DNA of 64,000 nt from assembly GCA_905250885.1 (NCBI GenBank), contig CAJNOQ010000162.1:1-64000 (forward strand). The letters are read 5' to 3'. This document shows positions 1 through 11,503 of the stretch, piece after piece (the stretch's first letter is position 1; every line of letters starts with the position of its first letter). Source of the DNA: Didymodactylos carnosus (taxonomy: Eukaryota > Rotifera > Eurotatoria > Philodinida > Philodinidae). The translations under genes were made by a program, and so were the position numbers. The notes under the pieces were generated by a model, which saw only the letters and a list, made by a program, of their open reading frames with translations, had not been told where the DNA came from and did not search any database.

Positions 1-740
1 CTCTAGGTGTGTGCAATGATGAAATTGTTGCCCACCACTTCGAAGTCGTTTGAAGCATCTTGTGATAAAAATGAAATGGCTTCTGGCGCTGTGTAACAGA
101 TAGGAGATAAGGAGATACTGTATTAGTTTTCTTCCTCGCCATTGTTCACTCTGAGCGTGGTCAATGATGCAATTGTTGCCCACCACTTCGTCGTCACATG
201 AGGCAAGACGTTATTAAAATGAAGGGGCTTCTGGTAGCGCAGAAGAGATAGGAGATAAGGAGACGGATCCTTCGTCGACTATGTTCACTCTGAACGTTAT
301 TAATCATTCAATTGTTGTCCACCACTTCGTCGTCACATGAAGCATGGTTTGATCAAGAAGAAAGTGCATCTGGCGCTGTGTAACAGATAGGTGATAATGA
401 GATATACCGTTCGTTGGCATTATTCACTCTGAGCGTGATTATCGATGCAATTGTTGTCCGCCACTTCGTCGTCACATGAAGCATGGTGTGATGAAAATGA
501 AATAGCATCTGGCGCTGTGTGACAGATAGGAGGTGCGGAAATACACTATTCTTGCTCTTCAGCATTGTTCGCTCTGAGCGTGATCAATGATGCAATTGTT
601 GTCCACCACTTCGTCGTGACATGAAGCATGTTGTGGTCAAAATTAAATGGCAATTGTCGCTTTGTAACTGTGTGGGGTTTTGGTGTTTTCGGATTACGAG
701 ATCTAGCTTTATTGTGGGAAGAGGGTAAACTTTCGTTTGG
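1..740. repeat. Tandem array, five units of about 139-148 bp
   Basis: The landmark CCACCACTTCG (with one variant base in some units) recurs at about 32, 180, 319, 458 and 603, giving a period of 139-148 bp. Each unit also carries a GGCGCTGTGTAACAGATAGG-like block and an ATTGTTCACTCTGAGCG-like block. The last unit decays after about 700. The array is cut by the window edge, so its full copy number is unknown. Apparent minus-strand ORFs inside it only reflect the repeat and are not called as genes. Confidence 0.85.
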
Positions 741-960
741 GCTGTATTTACTTCAATTTTGTTCACCTGATTTCACAGTGGATCTGACATAGTTGAAGTG
801 ATAACCTAGGATGTTTTTGTTTTTGATGTAATTGTTTTTGTTTTGTGGGTGAGTATTTCGTTTGAAAGAAGAACTATAATGTAACGAAAGAAATGCAAGG
901 CATATGTTATATGTTGGCAGAAGAGAAATAATGAATTTAGTGGCAATGTTCGGTTTAATG

Positions 961-1440
961 GTAGTGTCAAAGTCTATCTAGAAAACTGCTGAAACGGGAG
1001 GACAATCTCATGACATTGAAGATTGATCAATGCAGGTGCGTTTTTCAAGCACAAGTCCGGATTGGGCGCCATAAGCTGCAGAAGTAGAAGTAAAATGTTT
1101 TTTGTGCTTTGAAACTTATCATGTATTGATAGGAGTTGATGGTCCGGCGCCATTTATTCTTGCGACGAAATATAATTATAATAGGTCAATTGCAAGCTAG
1201 TTGTGTTTTTCTTTTTGTGTGAGCTCTCTTTTCGTTCAAAATGTGGACCTCAATATCTAGAGAACTATGAAAGCTAGATAAGTTCTGAAAACGGGAGGAT
1301 AATCTCCTAACATTGGAAATTCATCAGTGCACATTCTTATGTCACCTTAAGGTCCAGATTCCATAGCGTAAGCGCCAGAAGTGAAACAAAAATGTATTTT
1401 GGACTTTGAAATTTTTCGTATATTCAGTTGTGCGGCGTCA
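961..1440 (+). repeat. Diverged direct duplication of about 200 bp
   Basis: Sequence around 961-1160 is repeated in the same orientation, in diverged form, around 1240-1440. Shared landmarks are ATCTAGARAACT, AAACGGGAGGA.AATCTC and a stretch ending in TTTGAAACTT/TTTGAAATTT. The offset is about 285 bp. No coding potential is seen. The remaining bases from 741 to 1938 hold nothing recognisable. Confidence 0.55.
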
Positions 1441-1946
1441 ATTGTTTTTGTAGAGAAATTTAATTGAAAGAAGAATGTGGTTTTGTTAAGAAGGGAATTT
1501 TCTTTTGCGAGAGAGGCGAAAGTAGGAAATTACGAAAAAAACGTATAATAACTTTTAAACAAAAGGAAAATTTGTTAGTGAAAAGAAGACGTAGCATTGA
1601 AGAATAATTCCAGTTACTGTTAATTGAGATTGTTGTGACTATTAAAAAAAGGAAAGCAGAAGATAGATAAATCCACTAGCAGCAAGTGTTATATCTCGCC
1701 TTTAGGTATACAGTGAAAGAAGAAGTAATGGCCCATCATTTCTTATTTCGAAGGTTGATTCCTTCTTTTCAGGTAGGTCTATTCCTAAGCAAGGTTTTAT
1801 TCTACTACTTGAACCTCTAGGTTTATTCTGGCGGAGGAGCTGCGTGTTACCTAGTACATCGATAGAATGGGTACTTACCAAACTGTTTCTTCTGTTGTTG
1901 GCTACTGAGATTTCTGTATTTTTAGGCAGCAGGAATACGTGCTTAC

Positions 1947-2442
1947 CAGGGCTCGAACCAGGTCAGGTTACAAACTATTCGCTTGCACCAGGCTAAGGCA
2001 GATCAGGACTAGACTGAAATAGATTCAGGCAGACGTTTGAAAACACTAGGCGGCCTAGCCTGGGAAATTTGCGTATTTTTATTCATAATTTAGCATTTGG
2101 GCTGTAGATGTCGTTACGACATGGGAATTTCACAGTGTGAAACTATATAGGAAAAAATGAGGATTGTCATTGGTATTTAAACAAAAACCAAATTTTCTTA
2201 CTTAGATATATTGTTTAGTTATCTGCCACTTTTCTTTCCGTCTTATGTTACTATTTCTTGTGCATTTTGTTTATTAAAAAAGTTACCAGGCATCTACAGA
2301 CCAGGCCAGGATAGGTCGAGAGCAATGACAGGCAGGCAGGCAAGACCCAGAAAATATTTCGACAGGCCCAGGTAGATCTAAACATTACAGGCCTGACGCA
2401 GGCATATCAGGCCTCAAAATTGTCGGCCTGTTTCGAGCCCTG
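1947..2442. mobile_element. Non-autonomous hAT-type element (496 bp) with 8-bp TSD
   Basis: The left end CAGGGCTCGAA and the right end TTCGAGCCCTG are perfect inverted repeats. They are flanked by a perfect 8-bp direct repeat GTGCTTAC at 1939-1946 and 2443-2450. An 8-bp target duplication with a CAGGG-type terminus is the hallmark of the hAT superfamily. The interior has many CAGGC/GGCCTG motifs, likely subterminal binding sites, and no transposase ORF, so it would depend on a helper. The intact TSD and ends suggest a fairly recent insertion. Confidence 0.88.
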
Positions 2443-2450
2443 GTGCTTAC

Positions 2451-3855
2451 TATTGAATTTGCCTATTAATCATCGCAGTATAGCGAATCCCTTCACCCTA
2501 ATCACACTTACCCCCAGCACCGCCCATCCATCACCACCGTCCTCAACTTAGCATCTCTCCACCAACGGTGTTTAATAGAAAATTGATATTGTGTTATAAC
2601 GATTATTTTAGCCGCATGTATAGACATTTTTTGTTAATTATTGATCTTAAACCGTAATTGACAATTGTTTTAACATTCCAGTATATAAGCGTTTCAGAAT
2701 ATAAGCATATCAGAATTTGAGCATTCCAGTGTATAATGATAGCCTGGTAGACGTTCATAGTCAGGTATCTCGAAAGGTAAGGCGTAACCGTAGATCCCAA
2801 GTTGATGATGTGTATCGGGAAAAACTAACAGTAGTAACAAAAGACGGAAGAAAACATGGTATTTGCAAAATCCTGCTTTTTGTAAAGCATGTATAAGTCC
2901 GAAGAAGGAAGAGAGCTCAAACAGATGGCTTTCTCTGAAGTTGGAAGGTGAACTAAGTTGTACTGTACTGTAAAGCGTGAAATACCAACACGAAGATCCT
3001 TGAGTAAAAAAACACAGTTGCCTCAATCAGGGTAAAAGAGTCGATTGATGTGTATGTCTATCCTATCTAACTCCTTTAATTTTTTTCGAATTTTTGCGTT
3101 GAAAAATTACCGAGATTTTTATTGCTCAAAAGTTGAGTTCTGAAGGAGAAGATTGAGAATCACGGGCGAAATTCCAACTTTTTCTTTTAGAATTTAGATT
3201 TAGAAAAAACGAATTTTCTTAGCATAGGGAAGTAATATTAAAAAAACCAAACATTAGTTTGTTGCGCGCGAGATGGCGATTCCAATGGCGTAAGATGAAG
3301 ACGCTATGTCTTGACCGAAAAAACTAGATAGATTTGCAAAATTCGGTAGCGCCAACGCAGTAATTCAGTCTTATGGATTTCCGGGTCCGATACGTTATAT
3401 GCGATCAGGCTCTAGGCCACATGCACAGATCCACTTTTACATGAAGAATTTGAAAATCACATTGGTGAGATCGAAAAGTGAAGTGGTGAGGAGAAAAACG
3501 CAGTTTTCTCAAAGCTAAGGTTGATGACGATTTTGAGAGCTTCTCAGTATTTTGCGTTTTTCTCCGTGAAAACTTTGTGAAATCGAAAAAATTATGCGAT
3601 ATTCGTGATCAACAGCTTATTCTGAATCTAGAAACGTATGTTTAAGGTAAAAATAAAATTTGTGAAACTTTGAATTACCGGTGCCTTACTTATTATTGAT
3701 TTTAATCAAAATGGTCCCTTTCAGTTCATTTCTAAAATCCATGGCAGAATGAACGGGGTCATGAATAAATCAACCGAAACAGCTTTTAGTAAAAGTAGTG
3801 TATAAGTCTAATGCTTTTCATAATCTCTGCCAAGTGTCGTTCTTCAGTTTTTGTG
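2451..3855. other. Gene-free stretch
   Basis: No convincing coding region on either strand. A small imprecise repeat around 2676-2735 repeats CATTCCAGTRTATAA and TTCAGAATATAAGC-like words. A short inverted pair (GGAGAAAAACGCA near 3490 and TGCGTTTTTCTCC near 3552) could form a hairpin. Nothing else is seen. Confidence 0.5.
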
Positions 3856-3863
3856 CTCAGGAC

Positions 3864-5319
3864 AGAGGCGGCGGAACGTTCCCAAACGGGGTAAGGCTCG
3901 CAGTAAGAAAAGCAGCAAATTTAGAAAGTTTTTCGAGAAAGTGCAATTTTCCGTAATAAAAGTTTTCGTAACAAGAACAAGCAACCCAGGACGTCGAAAA
4001 CGGTGTAATTAATTGCCAATTAAATGCCATTTAATACGCTGTTAATAAGCATTTAAATGGCATTTTTATGACATTTGACCCCGTTTTTAGGCCGTTTTTT
4101 GCCATTATAACTGGGAACGTTTAAATGCATTTATTTCACATTTTTTTAAATGTCAAAAACAGGTATTTAACTGCTGCCAGTAGCCCTACTGGTCACATTT
4201 TTTTGCCATTTAAATATCAATTATTAGACCGTTAGAAAATGTCAAAAAAATATCTTCTGAGCCTGAGGTACTATCACCTGCATCGAGTCAAGGACCACAG
4301 ACCACTTCTTCGAGGCAAGTTTCTATGACTCGTATAATTGAAGAAGAGAAACACTTTAAATTATTTTAAGAAAATCAGAGTCAGTTATACTATTCATGAC
4401 GGCAGAATAAAACGGTGAATGACTTCGTGACCATAAATTGGCTGTTAAATGCCATTTTATGACCAGTTTTTTGAGAGAAAAAACAGACATTTAACGACCA
4501 CATTTATTTGGCATTAGTTAACGCGGTCTAATAAATGGACGAAAATGCCATTTAATGGTGTCCGTAAAATGACAATTTTTCAGACATTGCCTATAATCTG
4601 GCATTATTTTCACCGTTATTTCAAAGTCAAAAAATTTTCATTGTGATGGCTGGTAAATGACAATTTTCATTCGATTTTTACACAATTAACAGGCTATTTT
4701 TTGACATACAGTTAACAGGCTGTTAATGGACAATTAAATGCCAGTTTTCGTCGACCTGAGAAGCAAACAAGGAAATACTTTTTTGAGTTCAATTCGTCAA
4801 AATAAAATGTCAGCTCGAGCTCCATGAATCCAAGCTGTTTTTACTCAGACTCCAAAAAAAGCGACGTTCCTAGCAAAAAGGCCGAAAAACGGATAAAGTT
4901 TGCACTAGACTAATCAAAGTAAATTTGTTTGAAAAACGTGGCATATCTATATGGTTAAAGGATCACTACGTTATTTTGTACAAAATAGACAATATATATT
5001 TAGAGGTTTCTTGGCGTTTCTGATGCCAAAAGTTAACATTTTATCCTGATTCAGTCCTCTGTCCTCACTGCACATATCTCATGTTAGTCTCTGCGTTTAA
5101 GATCACTGAAAAAAAGCAGAGTTTAATACACGCAGCCAAACGTCTTTTGATCTTTTATTCAGATAAATGAGGTCTTTCTGTCAATGTAGCCAAGTATTAT
5201 CTAAATAACATAGTGCTAAATACAAAATTCTACATCAAAATGGGGTGAGGCTCAGCCTAACAGAGCCAAATCCGGGTAAGGCTTAAGCCTTACCCAGCCT
5301 AGTGGTTCCGCCACCTCTG
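3864..5319. mobile_element. Non-autonomous hAT-type element (1456 bp) with 8-bp TSD
   Basis: Left terminus CAGAGGCGGCGGAAC is inverted at the right end as GTTCCGCCACCTCTG (one mismatch). The pair is bordered by a perfect 8-bp duplication GCTCAGGA at 3856-3863 and 5320-5327. No transposase is visible. A second, nested inverted-repeat element occupies 3985-4760. A GGGTAAGGCTTAAGCCTTACCC palindrome-like block lies just inside the right end, and GGGTAAGGCTCGC lies just inside the left end. The terminus is shared with the element at 36927-37570, so both belong to one family. Confidence 0.87.
3985..4760. mobile_element. Nested inverted-repeat element with 6-bp TSD inside the hAT element
   Basis: Left end CCCAGGACGTCGAAAAC pairs with the right end GTTTTCGTCGACCTGAG (three mismatches). 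The flanking hexamer AAGCAA occurs at 3979-3984 and 4761-4766. The interior is unusual: dozens of variants of TTAAATGCCATTTAA and TTAACAGGCTGTTAA fill it, so nearly the whole element consists of short alternating inverted words. No ORF is present. The 6-bp duplication differs from hAT elements; the superfamily is not assigned. Confidence 0.6.
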
Positions 5320-5327
5320 GCTCAGGA

Positions 5328-6289
5328 TATACTTAATCTATGTAATAAACGAAAATAAACAAAATTTTCCAATCATGTTATCACTGAAACGTGAACCAAT
5401 TCTGAATGTATTTAATAGTTACCTTTGCGTGAATAAGGCATAGAAATTATAGTGGCATACATACGTTTTTCAAGGATATATGTGTATCCTTAATAAGAAT
5501 AATTAAAGATTCATATCGAATTAGAAATAGAAAATTAAGATTTACATCGAACAATTTATCTTCATTAACTTGTTCAATAGACCGAAAACAATTAACCGAG
5601 CGAATTTGTCTGATCCAACTTGAAACTCGCTGCTAGGACGCGCTGCCTCTCTTACAATTATGTTCCAAAGACTTTGCATTCATATTTGGCCCATAGCAAA
5701 TCGGTACTGAAAATGTGATTTTTCATCAGAAAATCGTTCTCTCAGTTTATCCGATTTCAGCAAATGAGAACCATAACTAGGTACAGTTTGACTAATAATA
5801 CAAAAAGTGTTTCCTAATTCCTCACGTTTTTATTTTTATAAGAACGGTGAAATGATGCTTTCTTGTCGAGATAATGACTAATTAATGCATTTTGTTTCCG
5901 ATACCAGTTCTTAATATAATCTGAAGCTTAGCTCTCGACTGAATTCGACGGTTTACTCGATTATTGATTTAGACCTAAAGATTGTTGGATTAGAACACAT
6001 GAATTTCATTCGAATGAGATCGCCCCAATGAATCGTTCATACTAAGAGTCAGCTTTACATCCTCTACCACCCAAATTTTTTTCTCAGCACATCATGACTG
6101 GAAGAAGTACAAGCAGTGTGACACAGGCCTACATAAATAGCATATTCTTAGAAGTATATTCGAAATATTACAATTAGCATAAGCTAGCCTTTCTTTGCAA
6201 TAACCATGCTTGCAAAAATAAAAATTCAGTTCAGTTCAGTTCAACAATCATTCAGCTGTTCTCATTTTACATTCTAGGTAACGACAACG
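5328..6289. other. Gene-free stretch with a short (TTCAG)n tail
   Basis: No coding signal. At about 6225-6245 a TTCAG pentamer is repeated three times behind an A-rich segment, which resembles the 3' tail of a truncated non-LTR retroelement, but no upstream retroelement sequence is recognised. The rest is AT-rich with nothing identifiable. Confidence 0.35.
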
Positions 6290-8186
6290 ATGTTTCCTCA
6301 AGAACCAGCGATACGTCTGTTCCACGATAAAGACCACAATCTTGAAAATTTTACTGTTGTTTGGCTTGATGCTGATATAAATAAAACAGATGATTGCCAC
6401 AGCACAAAAAAGCGTTTAAGACCCATTGCTAATCATTTAACAACGTTTTGTGATGTTGATGAATGTATCGATTATATCTCATCAATTAAAGTCGAGCAAG
6501 TGTTACTAATTCTATCCAGTTCATTTGGTGAAATCATTGCTTCTCTCATTTTCGAACTACCTCAAATTACATCTATCTACATATTTTGTCTAAACGAAAT
6601 TAAGCACGAAACATGGGCTAATCATCAACTAAACAATCAAAATAAAATTCGTGGTGTTTTTACTCATAAAGACTCTCTTCTTAGATAGCTGAGAATGCTA
6701 AAGTTTTGTCAAAAGACATGATGCCAATGAATGTATTTAATTTGTCTCACAATGAAAAATCAATTCGTGGTTTAGACAAAGAAAGCGCTGTGTTTATATG
6801 GAATCAATTGTTAATGGATGTTCTACTTCCTATGCCAAAATCTGACGAATCGAAAACGGAAATGTTAACCCAATATGAATCATATTGTAGAGACAATGAT
6901 AAAGAACTCGAAAACTTACATGATTTTGATTTGAATTATTCATCTGATGCAGCCGTGTTGTGGCACGCATGATTCATTTGTATATCATCTGTTAAGTAAA
7001 GCTCTTCGAACACGAGATATTGATATTATATTTAAATTTCGATTTTTCATAGCTGATTTTTATCGACAATTGCAAAAAACAACATTCGAAATTCCTGGAA
7101 TGTTTCACGGATGATGAATGCTTTCTAACGGTGTTTCGAGGACAGTATTTAAAAGCGGATGAACTACAAGAGCTAAAAGACAATGTTGGCCGACTGATTT
7201 CAATGAATACTTTCATATCAACAACCTATGAGAAAGATGTAGCGTCACTTCTTGCTGGGGACGGTTCGATGAGTCCCATTCTTGCATCTATTCTATTTAA
7301 AATATGAATTAATACGAACACTGATACAAAACCTTATGCTACTATAAAAGAACTAAGCTTTATGAAGAACGAAGATGAAGTAATTTTTTCAATAGGGACC
7401 ATATTTCGAATAGAATCTCTCGAAAAACAAACTGAAACGGAAATTTGGAGTGTAAAACTGATGCTAAACAATGACAATGATGAACAGATGAAAGTGCTGA
7501 GTGAGCAGATAAGAAAAGAAACTGCTGGGGCATCCGATTAAAACATGTTGGGACTTCTATTAACACAAACTGGTGAATACGCCAAAGCCGAACGATATTT
7601 CAGAAGACTGATAAATGATACGTTGCCAAACGCCCCTGATATGGGTCCGCTTTACAACAAGATTGATAGAGTTTACAATGATCAAGGCCAACATTCTCAA
7701 GCACTGGCATATTACCAGCAAGCTCTTGAAATCAAACTGAAGATTTTAAAATCGAACCTTCCAAGTGTTGCAAAAACATACAACAATATTGGACTAGTTT
7801 ACAGTAATGAAGGCGAATATTCTCAACCATGGACATATTACCAGCAAGCTCTTGAAATCAAACTGAAGACTTTGGGATCAAACCATCCAAGTGTTGTAAC
7901 AATGTACAACAATATTGGACTGGTTTATAATACTCAAGGCGAGTACTCTCAAGCATGGACATATTACCTGCAAGGTCTGGAAATCAAACTGAAGATCTTG
8001 GGATCGAACCTTCGAAGTGTTGCAAAAACATACAACAATATTGGACTAGTTTACAGTAATGAAGGCGAATATTCTCAAGTATTGACATATTATCAGCAAG
8101 CTCTTGAAATCCAATCGAAAGCTTTGGGATCGAACCATCGAAATGTTGCGAAAAGATACAACACTATTGAACTAGTTTACATCTGA
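6290..8186 (+). pseudogene. Decayed TPR + arginine ADP-ribosyltransferase gene (fossil)
   Basis: The stretch holds, in order, an N-terminal domain of the kind seen ahead of rotifer ART proteins (about 6290-6970), an R-S-E-clade NAD-dependent ADP-ribosyltransferase domain (about 6970-7540; an F-R-G-Q strand, an S-T-T strand and an E-D-E turn are visible in separate pieces), and four to five kinesin-light-chain-type tetratricopeptide repeats of 42 residues (about 7600-8186; recurring Y-N-N-I-G-L-V-Y and Y-Y-Q-Q-A-L-E-I). The reading frame is broken in several places (about four), so it is treated as a fossil gene. The TPR units are still very similar to one another at DNA level, which suggests recent unit amplification or recent decay. 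Family assignment rests on motif recognition. Intact relatives are common in bdelloid genomes. Confidence 0.72.
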
Positions 8187-8339
8187 TTTTAGTCTTTCAT
8201 GAAAAATTTTGAATCTCCAGATAATGTGAAAATGTACACCTGATGTTCGTACGCAAAATGAATTCTCTACAATCCATGGCTTTTTCATACGTCAAATTGA
8301 CGAATTATGTACCAGATTGAATGAATAATCTGTTCTCTA

Positions 8340-9070
8340 GCAGGTTTGAATAATTCAGACATACTCTGTCGTTTGAACAATTTATTGTCGACGTTTCGAC
8401 TTTTGAAAAGTTATTATCAAAATGAAATACAAAGTTATGAAGTGAAACTACTACAGCAAACGTGAGAACACATATTTTTGCATCCTATATACGCATGGTA
8501 TATGCAAACGATATGCACTACTAGCCCTTTATGGTTTGTTTCAATTCCCTCAATTCAATGGTTTGCTTCCCAAAGGACTTTGTAGCTCTACCAATGAAAG
8601 GCAAATCAACAAAGACTTGTTCACTATTTTGCAGTTTGTTCAATTGAATCTTGGGCTTAGTATCAATCACTTTCTTTGGTTTCTCTATGTACCGCGTCAT
8701 AGTTTTTCTTATCTGGTTATACACAAAGGATTTTGGATAACCACTCTACTAAGCAAGTTTCTAATGTATTTCAATTCTTCGTGTCTTAATTGGTACGACG
8801 AACAAATACGAAGACATCTGTAAGCCATGGAGCTAATAGCGGACACTTTGTAATGCTGTGGTAGAAAAGATTGATATTTCAACGGACAGAATCTAAATGT
8901 GCAGCCAATTCAACGACCACTGCCTCCTATTTCAACTATTGTGTCGAAGAAAGGTATGATCAACAAAGATCTGCAATCACACCTGCTGTACGAAATTAAA
9001 TGTTCTGACTGCACAGATTCGTATATTGGTGGAACAATTGTATGAGTTATTCAAAGCTGCTGTAAAACAG
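8340..9070. mobile_element. Penelope-like retroelement remnant (fossil)
   Basis: On the plus strand about 8950-9050 encodes a peptide with Y-E-I-K-C-x-x-C-x-x-S-Y-I-G-G-T, the core of the GIY-YIG endonuclease that sits at the C-terminus of Penelope-like elements. On the minus strand 8521-8724 is open and encodes an L-P-F-I-G-R-containing stretch like the linker between reverse transcriptase and endonuclease. On the minus strand 8383-8420 resembles a small hammerhead ribozyme, which these elements carry in their terminal repeats. The two coding scraps face opposite ways, so this is a rearranged, heavily decayed copy; no full reverse transcriptase is present. It is called from short motifs only. 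Confidence 0.45.
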
Positions 9071-9507
9071 ATTATTCATTTAATTAAATTTTCTCCCATT
9101 TCTAAATCAAATTATATGTATCAGATTCATAGTAACAAGTGTTTTTCTTGAGCGCACAGTAAAAAAAGTGAGTTACCTTAGAAAAGTGACTTACCTTAGA
9201 AAGCTCTAAATCGATTAATCTATGCTCATAAAAAACAATTCCAACTTTGAATTTGTGAGAAACCATTTTATAGTCCAACATGTTGTATGAGAGTTTTGAA
9301 ATTTAGTCGACAAAGTGGAATTCGTCTCGACAAACAAATTTATTCCAAGCTCTTATCAAGTCTAGCGTTTTTTCACTTTTGATATCATACTCTTATTCTA
9401 CTGTTTAAACGTTTTATCCTCATTTTACTCACACTGAAAGCTGTACTTTCGAAGAGCCCAATTTTAAGAATTTAATATATTTTTAATAAAAGCAAACTTT
9501 ACAAGAG
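9071..9507. other. Intergenic, 3' flank of BLOC1S1
   Basis: No ORF or repeat recognised. On the minus strand an ATTAAA-type poly(A) signal candidate lies at about 9483-9488, some 20 bases past the BLOC1S1 stop. Confidence 0.4.
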
Positions 9508-10042
9508 CTATTGTATTGTCAAATCTTTATGAACATTTGTTAATGCTGATGTAATTGTCAGACATTCTTTTTCAATTATTTTTGACCAATTTTCAACATC
9601 ACCGAGTTCCTACAACAAGAATAAAGCATAAAAAAATATTTTGAAAGTGCTTATTATCTACCACTTACTTTAACAGCTGTAGTAAATTGATCTATCAACT
9701 GAATCCACGCTTGTGATTGTTTAACAAGTACTGTCGATTGATTTGTAAGTTGTTTAGTGGCAGTATCGATCTTTTTTTCATTTACATAGCATTCGGCAAC
9801 ACTAGAATAAGGAAGTCAACGATTACAACGAAATACGAAACATGCAAGAAAAACCTACTCATCGTTTAAGCGATCAATTACATGACGCGTAAACTGATCA
9901 GAACTATTTAAAAATTCTTTTCGAGTTTTTTCTGAAATATAAAAATACATTAGAATAGTTTTATTTCTGATACTTTTTTACCTTGCTTTTGTTTCAGATT
10001 GGCAGTACGCTCGGAATGCTGACGATATATATTTGCAAACAT
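9508..10042 (-). CDS. BLOC-1 subunit 1 (BLOC1S1/GCN5L1), 4 exons, 122 aa
   Basis: Product: biogenesis of lysosome-related organelles complex 1 subunit 1, a small coiled-coil protein shared by BLOC-1 and BORC, acting in endosome/lysosome positioning; the vertebrate protein also influences mitochondrial acetylation. Exons on the minus strand: 10042-9982, 9931-9859, 9801-9669, 9609-9508. All introns are 49-59 bp with GT-AG ends and the frame is unbroken (369 nt). The C-terminal block E-L-G-D-V-E-N-W-S-K-I-I-E matches the family signature E-I-G-D-V-E-N-W-A-R-S-I-E, and the middle V-A-x-C-Y-V-N-E-K-K-I-D matches V-A-Q-A-Y-M-N-Q-R-K-L-D. Length 122 against about 125 aa in human. The ATG at 10042 is the first in frame and gives the expected N-terminal helix. 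The ORFs are too short to appear individually as long open frames. Its neighbours are unrelated. Confidence 0.93.
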
Positions 10043-11503
10043 GAATAAAAGTTGGAGGGTTATCTAGAAAATTAATAATCATGAGATTTTAACCGTCAAA
10101 ATATGTGTTTATATAGAATCCAGTGAACCGCGCGATTGGTCGCAAAACGCTCCTTGAGAGAGCAATTTTGAAGAGGTCGTTGTTTGAAGGAAAGCTAATT
10201 GTTTGTTGAAAAGTTTCGAGCTATGAATTTTCGATCGTAACATTACAAATGTTTTATTCATGTTTTTATTCGATAGTACAGTCTCATCATGTCTATTTAG
10301 GATAAAATCACGATCAGTCTTTAAAATTGATCAATCATTTTTGATTTATCGTAACAAAAACCGGATAATGGCATTCGAGGTTTTAGCTCCAAACAGTAGC
10401 TTCAAGGAGAGACTATCTACGTCAATTCATATTGATCCTGGCTCCTCGAAACTACTATTTGGAGCTGAAAGAAAACTACGCCATTCGAACGATGATTCAA
10501 AACTGATTTAGATTTCATGAGGATGGATCATATGCATTGGATAATATATAAAAACTCGATGAAATTTCACGTGAAATTTTCCTACAAATAGGAGAGCCTG
10601 AAGACAGTAGTTAAGAATACTAATATTTCAGAATGGTCGCTCCACTTAAACTTCCTAATTGAGACTTTTAAGTCTTATTTCAAACGGGTAGTAAGAAACC
10701 AGATATTTTAAATAGTTTTTTAACATGTGCGATAATATAGTCCAATCAGGATACACCGATATCCTGAATGGGATATATATTCAAAGTAGATTGTTGACAA
10801 TACTCCATCTGAGATAATAAGGCTTGAGACAGGACTGCCCGATGCTTGAAGAAAACTTGGAAATCTGATGTTCCAAAAGTAGTAGAGAAATAGTATAAAA
10901 CATGACATTTCCATTTCATCTCCTATACACTATATTCAATACAAATCGACTTAAAGAAGCACACGTCCTACAATCGAGTGTTTCATAGAACAATAATATC
11001 CGAATTATAGAAAAACTTTCTCTCAAACTGATATGTCTCTATTTCAAAGAGTTTGTTCGTTGTTTTATTAAGTTTTCATGATTAATTTCATTTGTACAGC
11101 GTAAAACTAAGTGAACACATTTACATGCAAAACCTACACACACGCTCAAGTCTAAAACTGTTACTTCCAAATCAGATAGTATCATATTCATCATATTTTT
11201 TCAATTCAATAACAAAAAAATATCGTTTTTCAGACTAATAACAACAGTAAGCAAAACAATAAAAAGAAAAGAAAACAAAGAAACGAAATCAATAAAAAAA
11301 AATATCTACAGTCACAATAACATCATTTCGAGCACCGGATCTAACAGTAACAAAAAGATGATTAAAAAATAACATTCACGCACACGGTTTTTTTAGTTTC
11401 GATTAACTACTGTAAAGAGAAAAAGAAAATAAACAAAAACTTTTAAAATCATTACATTCACAATAACACACTTTTCTTGAAGCCAAAAAACAAACGAGAA
11501 TAT
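10043..11503. other. Intergenic stretch
   Basis: AT-rich with A-runs around 11220-11450. One plus-strand frame at 10260-10511 is open for 83 codons, but it has no recognisable motif, splice context or composition to support it. No TIR pair or tRNA seen. Confidence 0.4.

Noticed and set aside
353-766. Two minus-strand ORFs of 60-70 codons
   Set aside because: They lie within the tandem array and repeat with its period; no independent coding signal.
10260-10511. Plus-strand ORF of 83 codons
   Set aside because: No motif, no splice or conservation context, ordinary length for chance in this composition.
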